A stretch of DNA of 15,529 nt from Porticoccaceae bacterium (GCA_019090225.1 JAHRWI010000035.1:1-15529), one strand, 5' to 3'. Counted from the stretch's first letter, positions 8,003-15,033 are shown. Notes: a model not told the origin generated them from the sequence alone. Translations and numbers: made by a program.

Positions 8003-9067
8003 CTACTGGCTGACAGCAAGCTTGCCTTCTTGCGCGCTTTCACCGCTGCCCCGGATATCGACCCGTGCTGTCACAGACATGCCAGGACGCAGGCGTTTGG
8101 CGATGGGGTTGTTTTGATCAAGCAGTATTTTCACCGGTACCCGCTGGACGATTTTGGTGAAGTTACCGGTGGCATTGTCGGCGGGTAGAAGACTGAATTG
8201 CGCGCCACTAGCTGGCGATAAACTATCTACAACACCTTCAATTAAGTCATCGGGAAATGCATCCACCTCAATAGTAGCCTTCTGGCCGGGCAGCATTTTG
8301 GTCAGTTGGGTTTCCTTGAAGTTGGCGCTTACCCAGATGTCATCCAGGGACACCAAGGCCATTTTACGAGCACCAACGTGGATATATTCTCCAGGCTCGA
8401 CATGCTTGTTGCCGACTACGCCGTCGCGAGGGGCGCGGATATCAGACAGATGAAGCGCAATCTGGGCGACCCGTAGCTTGGCTTTGGCTTCGGCATGGGA
8501 AGCAGTAATTTCTTTGGCTTCGGCGCTCAGAACATCGCGTTGAGCACGGGCCGCGACAAGGTTGGCCTGGGTTCTCGCTAATTCAGCTTCGGCACTGGCG
8601 ACATCGGTGAGAGCATGGTCATAGCGTTGTTTTTCGGCGAAGCCACGGCTCTTCAGTTGTTCGGCTCTAGTGAGATCGAGGCGAGTTCTTTCCAGTTGAG
8701 CCTGTGCTGAGCGAACTTCGGCGGCATTGGCCTTAATGGTGGCTTCCTGCAATACCTGTCGTGTTTCGAGCCGCGCCATATTGGCATCAGCCCCGGCGAC
8801 TTCTGCGACGCGCTTGGCTACCTTGGCGTCAAACGTATTTTTGTACATGGAAATGAGAATATCGCCAGCTTCTACTGAGTCGTTACCACTCACATTCACC
8901 TTTTCGACAATGCCGGGTACCTTGGCGCTGATAATGGTGATATCTGCCTGGGTATACGCATTATCGGTGGATTCCCAATAACGACCTTCTGTCCACCAGT
9001 TTTTGAGCCACCAGCCGCCGCTGGCTAAGACAAGGACCAAGATAGAAAGCAGGATGATTTTACGCAT
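8003..9067 (-). CDS. emrA: EmrA/HlyD-family periplasmic membrane fusion protein
   Basis: This 354-residue protein has one N-terminal membrane segment (about residues 3-22), so it is an inner-membrane-anchored periplasmic adaptor. The conserved start of the lipoyl/barrel-sandwich domain, STDNAYTQADITIISAKVPG, follows at about 33-52. Next comes a long Ala/Glu/Arg-rich coiled-coil hairpin (about 85-205), then the second lipoyl half (IRAPRDGVVGNKHVEPGEY). The beta-barrel region ends with the FSLLPADNATGNFTKIVQRVPVKI stretch typical of EmrA relatives. It is the first gene of the minus-strand operon and is divergent from the TetR gene. It would link either or both DHA2 permeases to an outer membrane channel encoded elsewhere. 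The ribosome binding site is weak. The gene symbol is by family similarity. Confidence 0.93.
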   Translation of the reverse strand: MRKIILLSILVLVLASGGWWLKNWWTEGRYWESTDNAYTQADITIISAKVPGIVEKVNVSGNDSVEAGDILISMYKNTFDAKVAKRVAEVAGADANMARLETRQVLQEATIKANAAEVRSAQAQLERTRLDLTRAEQLKSRGFAEKQRYDHALTDVASAEAELARTQANLVAARAQRDVLSAEAKEITASHAEAKAKLRVAQIALHLSDIRAPRDGVVGNKHVEPGEYIHVGARKMALVSLDDIWVSANFKETQLTKMLPGQKATIEVDAFPDDLIEGVVDSLSPASGAQFSLLPADNATGNFTKIVQRVPVKILLDQNNPIAKRLRPGMSVTARVDIRGSGESAQEGKLAVSQ

Positions 9068-9273
9068 GATTAGGAACCAGTTAATTGTCGGAGCCTGGGC
9101 CCAGTGTTGTTAATGCAGGACTCAGCGTCGTTATTGTTAGTGTTGTCGTTAGTCTTACATCAGGTTCTATATTCGTTTATATACTCAGTAGCGCGATTAA
9201 GATAAGTATAGATATATTTATAGTATTCCTTACGTGTTCGGCCGCTCAATAGCGTCATGGTGAGGCCTTGATC

Positions 9274-9297
9274 GCACAAGGTACTGTGCCGTACCCT
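9274..9297. promoter_or_regulatory. Overlapping inverted repeats, candidate TetR-family operator
   Basis: GCACA (9274-9278) and TGTGC (9285-9289) form an inverted repeat with a 6-base spacer. The overlapping arms GGTAC (9280-9284) and GTACC (9291-9295) form a second with the same spacer. Paired, overlapping dyads in a divergent tetR/efflux promoter region are a common operator arrangement. The arms are short, so this is only a candidate. Confidence 0.4.
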
Positions 9298-9359
9298 AGC
9301 ACTCGAACCCAAGCCTTGCAAGATTGTATGTGTGGCTACCTGAAATCTCCAGGAGGGGA

Positions 9360-9374
9360 GGTTTACCCCAAACC
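9360..9374. promoter_or_regulatory. GGTTT-N5-AAACC dyad, candidate operator
   Basis: The 5-base arms GGTTT (9360-9364) and AAACC (9370-9374) flank ACCCC. The dyad lies about 55 bases before the likely regulator start, suitable for autoregulation. The arms are short and could occur by chance. Confidence 0.3.
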
Positions 9375-9428
9375 AGACCGATATTCCTGATGCGGTATTA
9401 CCTGAATATAATGATAGTCGATGGATAC

Positions 9429-10058
9429 ATGAGTGGAGACCTAAAACCAATGCATACGCCAGAGCGGGAACGACGTCAGACTATCCTTAAAGCCGGGATG
9501 GAGGTCTTTTTTGAGTACGGTTATACCTGCGCCAGTGTTGATGAGGTGGTGCGCCGGGCGGGTGGCTCGAAGCGCACGGTCTATAAATATTTTGAGAATA
9601 AGGAAGGTTTATTTGCCGCTGTGGTGGTGAGCCTTGTCGACCGTATGATGGAGCCGTTGGCACCAGAAGTTACTGATGAACAGGGCCTGTATGACACGCT
9701 GGAAAATCTAGGACGTAATTATTTAGACATATTATTGCAGGATGAAAGTCTGGCGATTTTTCGCACTGTTGTATCAGAAGGTGTCCGGTTTCCCGAGTTA
9801 GGCAAAGCCTTCTACGAATTTGGCCCAGGGGCAGCAGTCGAACGCTTGTCCCAGTATCTGCTTCGCCAGGTAAAACTGGATGCGCTCAAGATAGATCATG
9901 TGGAAGCTGCAGCTCGCCAGTATTACGGCATGGTGCGGTCAGATTTACATATGCGAGCGCTCTTGGGCCTGCAACTACCCGACAAACAAGAAATCCAGCA
10001 GGGTATTAGCCGTGCCGTCGATATTTTTGTCAGGGAATACGAGGCTGATCAGCAGTGA
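9429..10058 (+). CDS. TetR/AcrR-family transcriptional regulator
   Basis: From the ATG at 9429 the protein has 209 residues, normal for the family. Starts at 9411 and 9450 are also possible, and none has a strong ribosome binding site at ideal spacing. The N-terminal DNA-binding domain covers about residues 11-65: RERRQTILKAGMEVFFEYGY, then the helix-turn-helix ASVDEVVRRAGGSKRTVYKYF and ENKEGLFAAVV, all canonical TetR motifs. The C-terminal ligand-binding part (about 70-209) is all-helical and shows no family-specific motif I can name. It is transcribed away from the emrA-like gene across a 361-base region with dyad candidates. This is the classical arrangement for a repressor of a divergent efflux operon that is relieved when the exported compound binds. 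It may also influence the DUF1302/DUF1329 genes downstream on its own strand. Control of these targets is inferred, not shown. Confidence 0.93.
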   Translation: MSGDLKPMHTPERERRQTILKAGMEVFFEYGYTCASVDEVVRRAGGSKRTVYKYFENKEGLFAAVVVSLVDRMMEPLAPEVTDEQGLYDTLENLGRNYLDILLQDESLAIFRTVVSEGVRFPELGKAFYEFGPGAAVERLSQYLLRQVKLDALKIDHVEAAARQYYGMVRSDLHMRALLGLQLPDKQEIQQGISRAVDIFVREYEADQQ

Positions 10059-10112
10059 TGTTAGATGCTGAAAAGTAAGGCCGCTAGTAACGATAGGGTA
10101 AGTCCTGTTAAC

Positions 10113-10142
10113 GCTTAGGTCTTATCTTGTAGTATCCTAAGC
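10113..10142. repeat. GCTTAGG/CCTAAGC inverted repeat in tetR-DUF1302 spacer
   Basis: A perfect 7-base dyad (GCTTAGG 10113-10119, CCTAAGC 10136-10142) with a 16-base loop lies in the 233-base spacer after the TetR gene. There is no T-tract, so it is not a standard intrinsic terminator. CCTAAGCCGC at 10136-10145 recurs at 13622-13631 upstream of the hydrolase gene, which may be chance or a shared site. Confidence 0.4.
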
Positions 10143-10291
10143 CGCCGCAGTAGCTATCAAACACGCCTTTTCGTGCACAAATTTAGATGTGTCCGCCCTC
10201 ACTGCCTACCGATATCAGTCATTATTAATCGTGTATAACGCCTGTGCTATCGCAACGAGCGAAAACACAAATCGAGCTCTGGAAAATATCT

Positions 10292-11944
10292 ATGAACAAC
10301 GAAGTATCAGTGAATAAACTCTTACTACTGCCTAATCCATACGGCCATTACAAAGCGCGACTGGGCTTTCTTAAAAGCGTCCCGACGCTCGCTCTAGGAC
10401 TAATATTGAGTTGCGCCTTTGAGTCCCAGGCTGCATCCGATGCCTTTGGTAGCTTTGAACGAAAACTGGCCACCTTTGATCCCGGTGGTCGCTACCTCAC
10501 CAAGCCACTTGAACGACGTCTGCCCGGTTTGAGTATCAATGGCTCGTATTTTCTGTGGGCTGATAGCCTGGTTTCCGGACAGGAGGGTATTGGTTTTCGA
10601 GATCGCGATTTTAGTACCGTGCAAGCGCAGAGCGTGTTTGAGCTGGAGTTGAATTATCGCCTGTCGCCAGGCATGGAAATCACCAGCATTAATCATTTTT
10701 TATATGACAGCGTTTACGATATTGAAGATGCCGATGGGCTTTATGCGGACCGAGTTGATGAGGCTTTCCAAAAATACGATGATTTCAATCGTATTGCCCG
10801 AGAGCTTTACTTCTCTTATCGGACCGCTAAATTAGACATGGTGCTCGGTAAGCAGCAAATTGCCTGGGGCAAGATGGACGGGCAGTTCATCGATCTGATT
10901 AACTCCATGGATCTCAGAGAGTCTGTGCAGCTTGAGGCCAGCGATTACGAACTCCGCCGTTTACCGATGTGGATGGCGAATATGACCTATTATTTTGAGG
11001 ACGTGTCGCTCAACGTGCTCTGGATACCAGACTTTGAAGCCAATTTAAATCCCGGCTACGGTGCGCCATGGTCTTCACCACTGTTACCGCCTGGTGATGC
11101 CAATGCCTCCATAAACGAGCCGCTACTCAATAACCGCAGCAACGCAGCGGGTGACCGTGTTTTACAGACCCAGCGACCAGATTGGCAGCACTTTAGTGAT
11201 CATCAGTTTGCTGCCCGCATAGATGTCGCCAATGGCGCGTTGACCTGGGGCCTGGTTTATTACTACGCCTTTGAGCGCGATCCGGTGCAGAATATTAGCG
11301 GCCGCTTCACTGACGCCACGGGTGATCATTTGATTATAGAACCCGAGCACGAGCGGCTTCATCACTTTGGTATTACTTCGGACTACGCCTGGGTAATGTC
11401 TGGCGTACCAGGCATCGGCGCGCTGCCCGTTGTTTTTCGGGCTGAGGCGCTGTACACCAAAGATGCGCATTTCACGGATTTCTTTGGCATGGCTGCCGCT
11501 CGTGCTGGGTTAATGAGCTCAGGTGTTAGCAAGCATGACACGGTGCGTGGTGCGCTGGCCTTCGAGTTTGCCATGCCCGCCAATGTAACAGCGATATTTC
11601 AACCCTCGTTTTATTACACATTTGACTGGCGTCGAGGCCTGGGCGCGGGTTTTGGTGGCGCTATCGGTGATCGTTGGAATTTTATCCCAGTCATTTTTGT
11701 TGAGCGTCCGGTGCGAGCAACTCGCGATAGATTAAAGTTAAACGTTACCTTAAGTCCGTATTTTAGTGGGCCTGATCGGGGTTATCAGGGTTCGAAGACC
11801 AAGCTCGTAGCCAGCTACGAATTTAGTCAGTACATTAAAGGTAGCTTTATTTATACTGATTACAGTGGTGGCAATAACGATGATTTATTTGGTCAGTATC
11901 ACAAGTACGATAACGTGGGTATTGAATTCCAATACGAATTTTAG
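10292..11944 (+). CDS. DUF1302-family outer-membrane (beta-barrel-like) protein
   Basis: From the ATG at 10292 the product has 550 residues. A GTG at 10244 would add 16, but the ATG places the signal sequence better. The first 50 residues form a long signal peptide: a basic region, a hydrophobic stretch (VPTLALGLILSCAF), then a probable cleavage ESQA|ASD. The mature part is rich in aromatic, alternating beta-strand patterns (ELNYRLSPGMEITSINHFLY, LYFSYRTAKLDMVLGKQQIAWGKMDG) and ends in ...GIEFQYEF with a terminal phenylalanine, an outer-membrane barrel signature. The GKQQIAWG segment and overall layout fit DUF1302 (PF06980). DUF1302 genes are usually paired with DUF1329, as here, 45 bases ahead of the next gene. 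They are frequently reported near genes for hydrophobic substrates such as sterols, but their molecular role is not established. A passive channel or envelope-transfer role is inference. Confidence 0.85.
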   Translation: MNNEVSVNKLLLLPNPYGHYKARLGFLKSVPTLALGLILSCAFESQAASDAFGSFERKLATFDPGGRYLTKPLERRLPGLSINGSYFLWADSLVSGQEGIGFRDRDFSTVQAQSVFELELNYRLSPGMEITSINHFLYDSVYDIEDADGLYADRVDEAFQKYDDFNRIARELYFSYRTAKLDMVLGKQQIAWGKMDGQFIDLINSMDLRESVQLEASDYELRRLPMWMANMTYYFEDVSLNVLWIPDFEANLNPGYGAPWSSPLLPPGDANASINEPLLNNRSNAAGDRVLQTQRPDWQHFSDHQFAARIDVANGALTWGLVYYYAFERDPVQNISGRFTDATGDHLIIEPEHERLHHFGITSDYAWVMSGVPGIGALPVVFRAEALYTKDAHFTDFFGMAAARAGLMSSGVSKHDTVRGALAFEFAMPANVTAIFQPSFYYTFDWRRGLGAGFGGAIGDRWNFIPVIFVERPVRATRDRLKLNVTLSPYFSGPDRGYQGSKTKLVASYEFSQYIKGSFIYTDYSGGNNDDLFGQYHKYDNVGIEFQYEF

Positions 11945-11989
11945 GTGCTAAATCTTCAGTGCTAATTCAAGACGAGTAGAGTGTTATAG

Positions 11990-13390
11990 ATGTATAAAAA
12001 TAATATGATCGTAAACCACCCTGGTGGCCATTCCTGGTCAAGAAAATTCCGCTTTCCAGGCATTTTTTATGGATGGCTATTGACTCTAGTAACCTTGCTT
12101 GCATTTTCTACCAGCCCGGTTGCTGCCGATCTTGACAGTTCCACTTCTAAGCAACAGGGAAGTTGGCGTAGCCTTGAACAATTAACAGGTTTTGAAAAAA
12201 AACGGGTCGACCTTGCAGCTCAGGTGGGCAACGCCAGTAAATCGGCAGGCTATCTCCCCACCGAGCAATGGCCCTTCAAAGCACCTTTCTCAGCCCTGGA
12301 AATGGGCTATCGCGTGATGGACTTTAGTCACGTGCCGCGTTGGTCTCACGTTATGGCCGATGCCTTCGGTGTACTCACCAAAGCGGGGTACTTAACTCAG
12401 GGTGTGACGGTCGGCATGGTTCAGCAATTGATTGAGCCTGGCGCTCAGGGGCTGATTAAAGCTAAACCCGGAGAGTTGCATTCTCGACAAATTTATTTTG
12501 ATACCTACCCACCAAAAAACCATGGCTTCCAGCAGATGTGGTTAATGCGCCGTTCCAGCGTTGAAAGCCCGGCTAAATTAGATTTTTTTGTTTATAGCCC
12601 ATCATTACGCCGGGTGCGCCGACAACCACCGCCACGACGAGAAGCTCAATTTCCCGACATGGTGCAATCCTTTGACGATATCACTGGCCGCGAAGCCTGG
12701 GAATTTGATTGGCGCCTGCTCGGTGCTGATACGCTCTATAAAACGGCGCGCTTTCCCGGCAACCGCAAACAGATGACCCTGGGTCGACCGGATGGCAGCT
12801 ACTATGACGTGGCCACCGCAGAAATAAAAATGATGGGTGAGCGTTATCCCTTTTATCGACCCGATGGCGGTGTGGATTGTTTCGTTGTAGTGGCCGAACC
12901 GAATCGTGACTGGTTACCTAACTACAAAGTTTCAAAGCTTATTTACTGGGTCGATCAGTATTATTTTTATCCCCTTCGGCTCGAACAATACGATGAAGAA
13001 GGCGAGTTAAAAACTGTCCAGGTGCGTTTGGCGCGCCACGACAATAAAAACTTGGCAGAAGGTCACGGTTATTCAAACAACTTGTCTGTTTATTACGATT
13101 TAGAACAGGATTTACTCAGTTATAGCTTGCACGATGCGATTATTGTTCGTGAGTGGTCTGAAGAAGAGCTGACTATGTTTACGCCGGACTTTATGCGCCG
13201 ACGTTGGTTAAAGTATCCTATGCAGAGCCAGGCATTGATCAATGATCCTGAACAATTTTACCTACGCCCTGAGCTATTAGAAGGGCGATTTCCTGAGGAA
13301 AGATCGATGAATATCGCTCCCGAGGTGATGGGCAGGATCGAAATGCAGGAAAAAAATGGCTATATGAGCTTTGCGGAAAATGATAAATGA
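11990..13390 (+). CDS. DUF1329-family periplasmic/outer-membrane-associated protein
   Basis: This protein has 466 residues. The N-terminus carries a long signal peptide with a hydrophobic core (IFYGWLLTLVTLLAFS, about 25-40) and probable cleavage PVAA|DL after residue 46. A second ATG at 12005 is possible. The body matches the DUF1329 (PF07044) pattern: a GxxxPTEQWPFKAPFSALEMGYRVMDF entry region, then beta-rich segments including QMWLMRRSSVESPAKLDFFVYSPSLRRVRRQP (about 178-209) and a middle stretch around GREAWEFDWRLLGADTLYKT. A WVDQYYFYPLRLEQYDEEGEL segment follows. The fold is related to LolA/LolB-like lipoprotein-sorting domains, which suggests binding of a hydrophobic ligand in the envelope. 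It follows the DUF1302 gene by 45 bases and is almost certainly co-expressed with it. No intrinsic terminator is clear after it. Confidence 0.85.
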   Translation: MYKNNMIVNHPGGHSWSRKFRFPGIFYGWLLTLVTLLAFSTSPVAADLDSSTSKQQGSWRSLEQLTGFEKKRVDLAAQVGNASKSAGYLPTEQWPFKAPFSALEMGYRVMDFSHVPRWSHVMADAFGVLTKAGYLTQGVTVGMVQQLIEPGAQGLIKAKPGELHSRQIYFDTYPPKNHGFQQMWLMRRSSVESPAKLDFFVYSPSLRRVRRQPPPRREAQFPDMVQSFDDITGREAWEFDWRLLGADTLYKTARFPGNRKQMTLGRPDGSYYDVATAEIKMMGERYPFYRPDGGVDCFVVVAEPNRDWLPNYKVSKLIYWVDQYYFYPLRLEQYDEEGELKTVQVRLARHDNKNLAEGHGYSNNLSVYYDLEQDLLSYSLHDAIIVREWSEEELTMFTPDFMRRRWLKYPMQSQALINDPEQFYLRPELLEGRFPEERSMNIAPEVMGRIEMQEKNGYMSFAENDK

Positions 13391-13540
13391 AGTATTTCAT
13401 GACGCATTGCAATCGCAGTGTGGAATCGTTAAAAAATCAGAATAAAAATCCCCTGTAACCCCCCCATAAAAAATTGTATGTCGGTTTTCGTCCGTCCGAA
13501 CTTACCTGCCAGCCCGCGCGAAACCTCTTGATAGATGGGT

Positions 13541-13554
13541 AGGTAAATTTACCT
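13541..13554. promoter_or_regulatory. Perfect palindrome AGGTAAATTTACCT, candidate operator
   Basis: The 14 bases read the same on both strands with no spacer. The size and AT-rich centre suit a dimeric helix-turn-helix regulator site. It lies about 220 bases before the hydrolase start. The site is not found again in the window in full. Confidence 0.5.
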
Positions 13555-13569
13555 GGACAAACCTAAGCA

Positions 13570-13585
13570 AGCATTGCGCAATGCT
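13570..13585. promoter_or_regulatory. Perfect palindrome AGCATTGCGCAATGCT, candidate operator
   Basis: A 16-base uninterrupted palindrome lies 15 bases after the one at 13541-13554. As RNA or DNA it could also fold on itself, but with no loop it is more likely a protein-binding site. It lies about 190 bases before the hydrolase start. Confidence 0.5.
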
Positions 13586-13632
13586 GGGTAATTATAAACT
13601 GAGCGAAGATGCACAAGCCCACCTAAGCCGCA

Positions 13633-13655
13633 CACACCAACATGGTGTTGGGGTG
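13633..13655 (+). other. Stem-loop with 10-bp arms and 3-base loop
   Basis: CACACCAACA (13633-13642) and TGTTGGGGTG (13646-13655) pair at nine of ten positions around the loop TGG. No T-tract follows, so a simple intrinsic terminator is unlikely. It could be a leader structure in the hydrolase mRNA or a further binding site. Confidence 0.45.
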
Positions 13656-13776
13656 CCCAGTCTAGTGGTATTGTTAATTAGGCCGATCACTATCACAAGG
13701 CTGTGTTTTGGCTGGCATGTACAAGTATTCGAGCATAGTATCCGAACACTCTATAAATATTAAAAAGGAGACGGAA

Positions 13777-14538
13777 ATGTCCAAATTCGAAGAATATGCC
13801 AACAAATACAAGCATGTGAAAATGGAACGGCGTGACGGAATTCTGCAAGCCACCTTACACGCCGAGGATAAGGAATTAGTATGGGACCTCTCGCCCCATG
13901 AGGAATTGGGAGACTGTTTCTCCGACATCGCTAATGACAGCGACAACAAAGTGGTTATCCTCACCGGCACGGGCAACATCTTTATTGACGAGATGGCCGA
14001 AGCGATCACCACCACCATCCCACCCAGTTATTTTGACAAAATATATTTCGATGCTAAAAAGTTAGTGATGAATCTACTTGATATCCCGGTGCCGATGATC
14101 GCAGCGGTGAATGGCCCGGCGCTCGCCCATTCGGAACTGGCAGTGCTGTGCGATATTGTTCTGGCATCTGACAACGCCACTTTTGCCGATAGCCCCCACT
14201 ACAATAACGGCCTGGTGCCCGGCGACGGTGTCCATGTTATCTGGCCAATGTTGCTGGGCCCCAACCGGGGGCGTTACTTCTTACTGACCGGCGAAGAAAT
14301 CAGCGCCGAGGAGGCTAAATCTCTTGGTGTCGTAGCTGAAGTGATGCCACAGGCTGATCTTTTACCCCGAGCCTGGGAACTGGCCGAGAGGATATGCCTG
14401 CAAGGCCGGACCACCCAGCGCTTTACTCGCGCCGCCCTGACCCTCGAACTCAAGAAAAAGATGCTTGAGCATTTGGGCTATGGTTTGATGCTGGAAGGCC
14501 TTGCGGCAGCTGACGCTCGGGATGGTGTGAAAACCTAG
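13777..14538 (+). CDS. Crotonase-fold beta-diketone hydrolase, 6-oxocamphor hydrolase homologue
   Basis: The start is the ATG at 13777 after a good AAAGGAGA, giving 253 residues; the open frame begins earlier at 13708 without a binding site. Compared from memory with Rhodococcus 6-oxocamphor hydrolase (OCH, CamK), it aligns without gaps at a constant offset of four. FEEYANKYKHVKMER, NKVVILTGTG, NGLVPGDG and NRGRYFLLTGEE match closely. All five OCH active-site residues have counterparts: H41, H118, H141, D150 and E240 (OCH H45, H122, H145, D154, E244), plus W36 for W40. Substrate-contact F82 of OCH is T78 here. The usual enoyl-CoA hydratase GGG oxyanion motif is replaced by ALAHSELAVLCD, arguing against a CoA-thioester hydratase. 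OCH cleaves a C-C bond in a cyclic beta-diketone by a retro-Claisen reaction in the cytoplasm. A related ring-opening reaction is likely; the exact substrate is unknown. Confidence 0.87.
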   Translation: MSKFEEYANKYKHVKMERRDGILQATLHAEDKELVWDLSPHEELGDCFSDIANDSDNKVVILTGTGNIFIDEMAEAITTTIPPSYFDKIYFDAKKLVMNLLDIPVPMIAAVNGPALAHSELAVLCDIVLASDNATFADSPHYNNGLVPGDGVHVIWPMLLGPNRGRYFLLTGEEISAEEAKSLGVVAEVMPQADLLPRAWELAERICLQGRTTQRFTRAALTLELKKKMLEHLGYGLMLEGLAAADARDGVKT

Positions 14539-15004
14539 GCCGCGCTTAGGACCTGGTGATTACGTCACTGAAGGCTGACGGGACTGCCATGCCTGATTGC
14601 TGCGATTATGGGGGATAAAGAGTTGAAGAGAGACGCTTTGCTACCCTTGGGCCTATAATGTGAGCGTTAGCGTGTTTTCCTGGTTACTTGTGCTCTTAGG
14701 TAATCTTCGTTGTGCTGGGCCGCGACATCCTGTGATTTTATAGCTCAAGATCCCAGATCAGTAGCGACCGTCTCGCGAACACTTTTTGTGCTGATAACTG
14801 GTTGAAATGTAAAGGCTTGTGATAAGTGTTCACGAGACGAAAAACAAAAACAGTTGCGCCTTCGTCGCTCTATCACCGTAAGCGTTGATAAGAATAATGG
14901 GGGTAAGGCCTTGAAATTAAAAAAATAAAACCATTTGTCCTCGAAAATGATGCCCTAGATAGCGAGCCAGGTGATAGTGCGACGTTGTCTTCTGAATAAT
15001 ACTG
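14539..15004. other. Non-coding stretch between hydrolase gene and integron cassette
   Basis: I find no supported gene in these 466 bases, and in particular no integrase. The region holds a TATAAT at 14654-14659 without a matching -35, the long inverted repeat at 14769-14839, and AT-rich sequence around 14905-14935. It ends at GTTAGGC, the junction with the cassette. It does not contain the RYYYAAC half expected of a preceding attC site. It could hold a degenerate attI or simply be the insertion flank. Confidence 0.5.
14769..14839. repeat. 16-bp near-perfect inverted repeat with 39-base spacer
   Basis: The left arm CGTCTCGCGAACACTT (14769-14784) and right arm AAGTGTTCACGAGACG (14824-14839) pair at 15 of 16 positions. 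The outer part GTCTCG/CGAGAC is perfect. There is no T-run on either side, and the long spacer makes a standard terminator unlikely. The unit could be a small non-autonomous element with terminal inverted repeats, a structured RNA, or a protein-binding dyad. Confidence 0.65.
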
Positions 15005-15033
15005 TTAGGCGTCCGAATTTAGAGTTAATGCTG

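Larger units (their letters stand above)
9068..9428. promoter_or_regulatory. Divergent control region between the efflux operon and tetR-type gene
   Basis: This 361-base intergenic region separates two divergent transcription units and should hold both promoters and the operator. An AT-rich block at about 9196-9232 contains TATACT and TATAAA on the minus strand, but neither has a convincing -35 element at the right distance. Candidate operators are given separately at 9274-9297 and 9360-9374. A Shine-Dalgarno-like AGGAGGGGAGG at 9351-9361 has no start codon within range. I see no gene inside. Confidence 0.6.
13391..13776. promoter_or_regulatory. Palindrome-rich leader region of the hydrolase gene
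   Basis: This 386-base region has no gene I can support. It contains, in order, a run of seven C (13459-13465), a perfect 14-base palindrome (13541-13554), a perfect 16-base palindrome (13570-13585), a 10-bp-arm hairpin (13633-13655) and the ribosome binding site AAAGGAGA just before 13777. CCTAAGC occurs as a direct repeat at 13562-13568 and 13622-13628, exactly 60 bases apart. The density of dyads suggests a regulated promoter; I cannot place -35/-10 elements confidently. Confidence 0.55.

Noticed and set aside
9351..9361. Strong Shine-Dalgarno-like AGGAGGGGAGG suggesting an upstream start for the TetR gene.
   Set aside because: No ATG, GTG or TTG lies 4-14 bases downstream; the nearest ATG is about 30 bases away and would add residues unlike any TetR N-terminus.
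13459..13465. Run of seven C as a phase-variable homopolymer.
   Set aside because: It lies in non-coding sequence with no reading frame or promoter spacer that it would switch, and seven bases is short for slippage.
13777..14538. Assignment as ordinary enoyl-CoA hydratase.
   Set aside because: The GGG oxyanion motif and the usual catalytic glutamate region are replaced by residues that match 6-oxocamphor hydrolase instead.
14654..14659. TATAAT as a promoter driving the integron cassette.
   Set aside because: The nearest TTGAAG lies 25 bases upstream, too far for a -35, and the cassette start is about 350 bases away.
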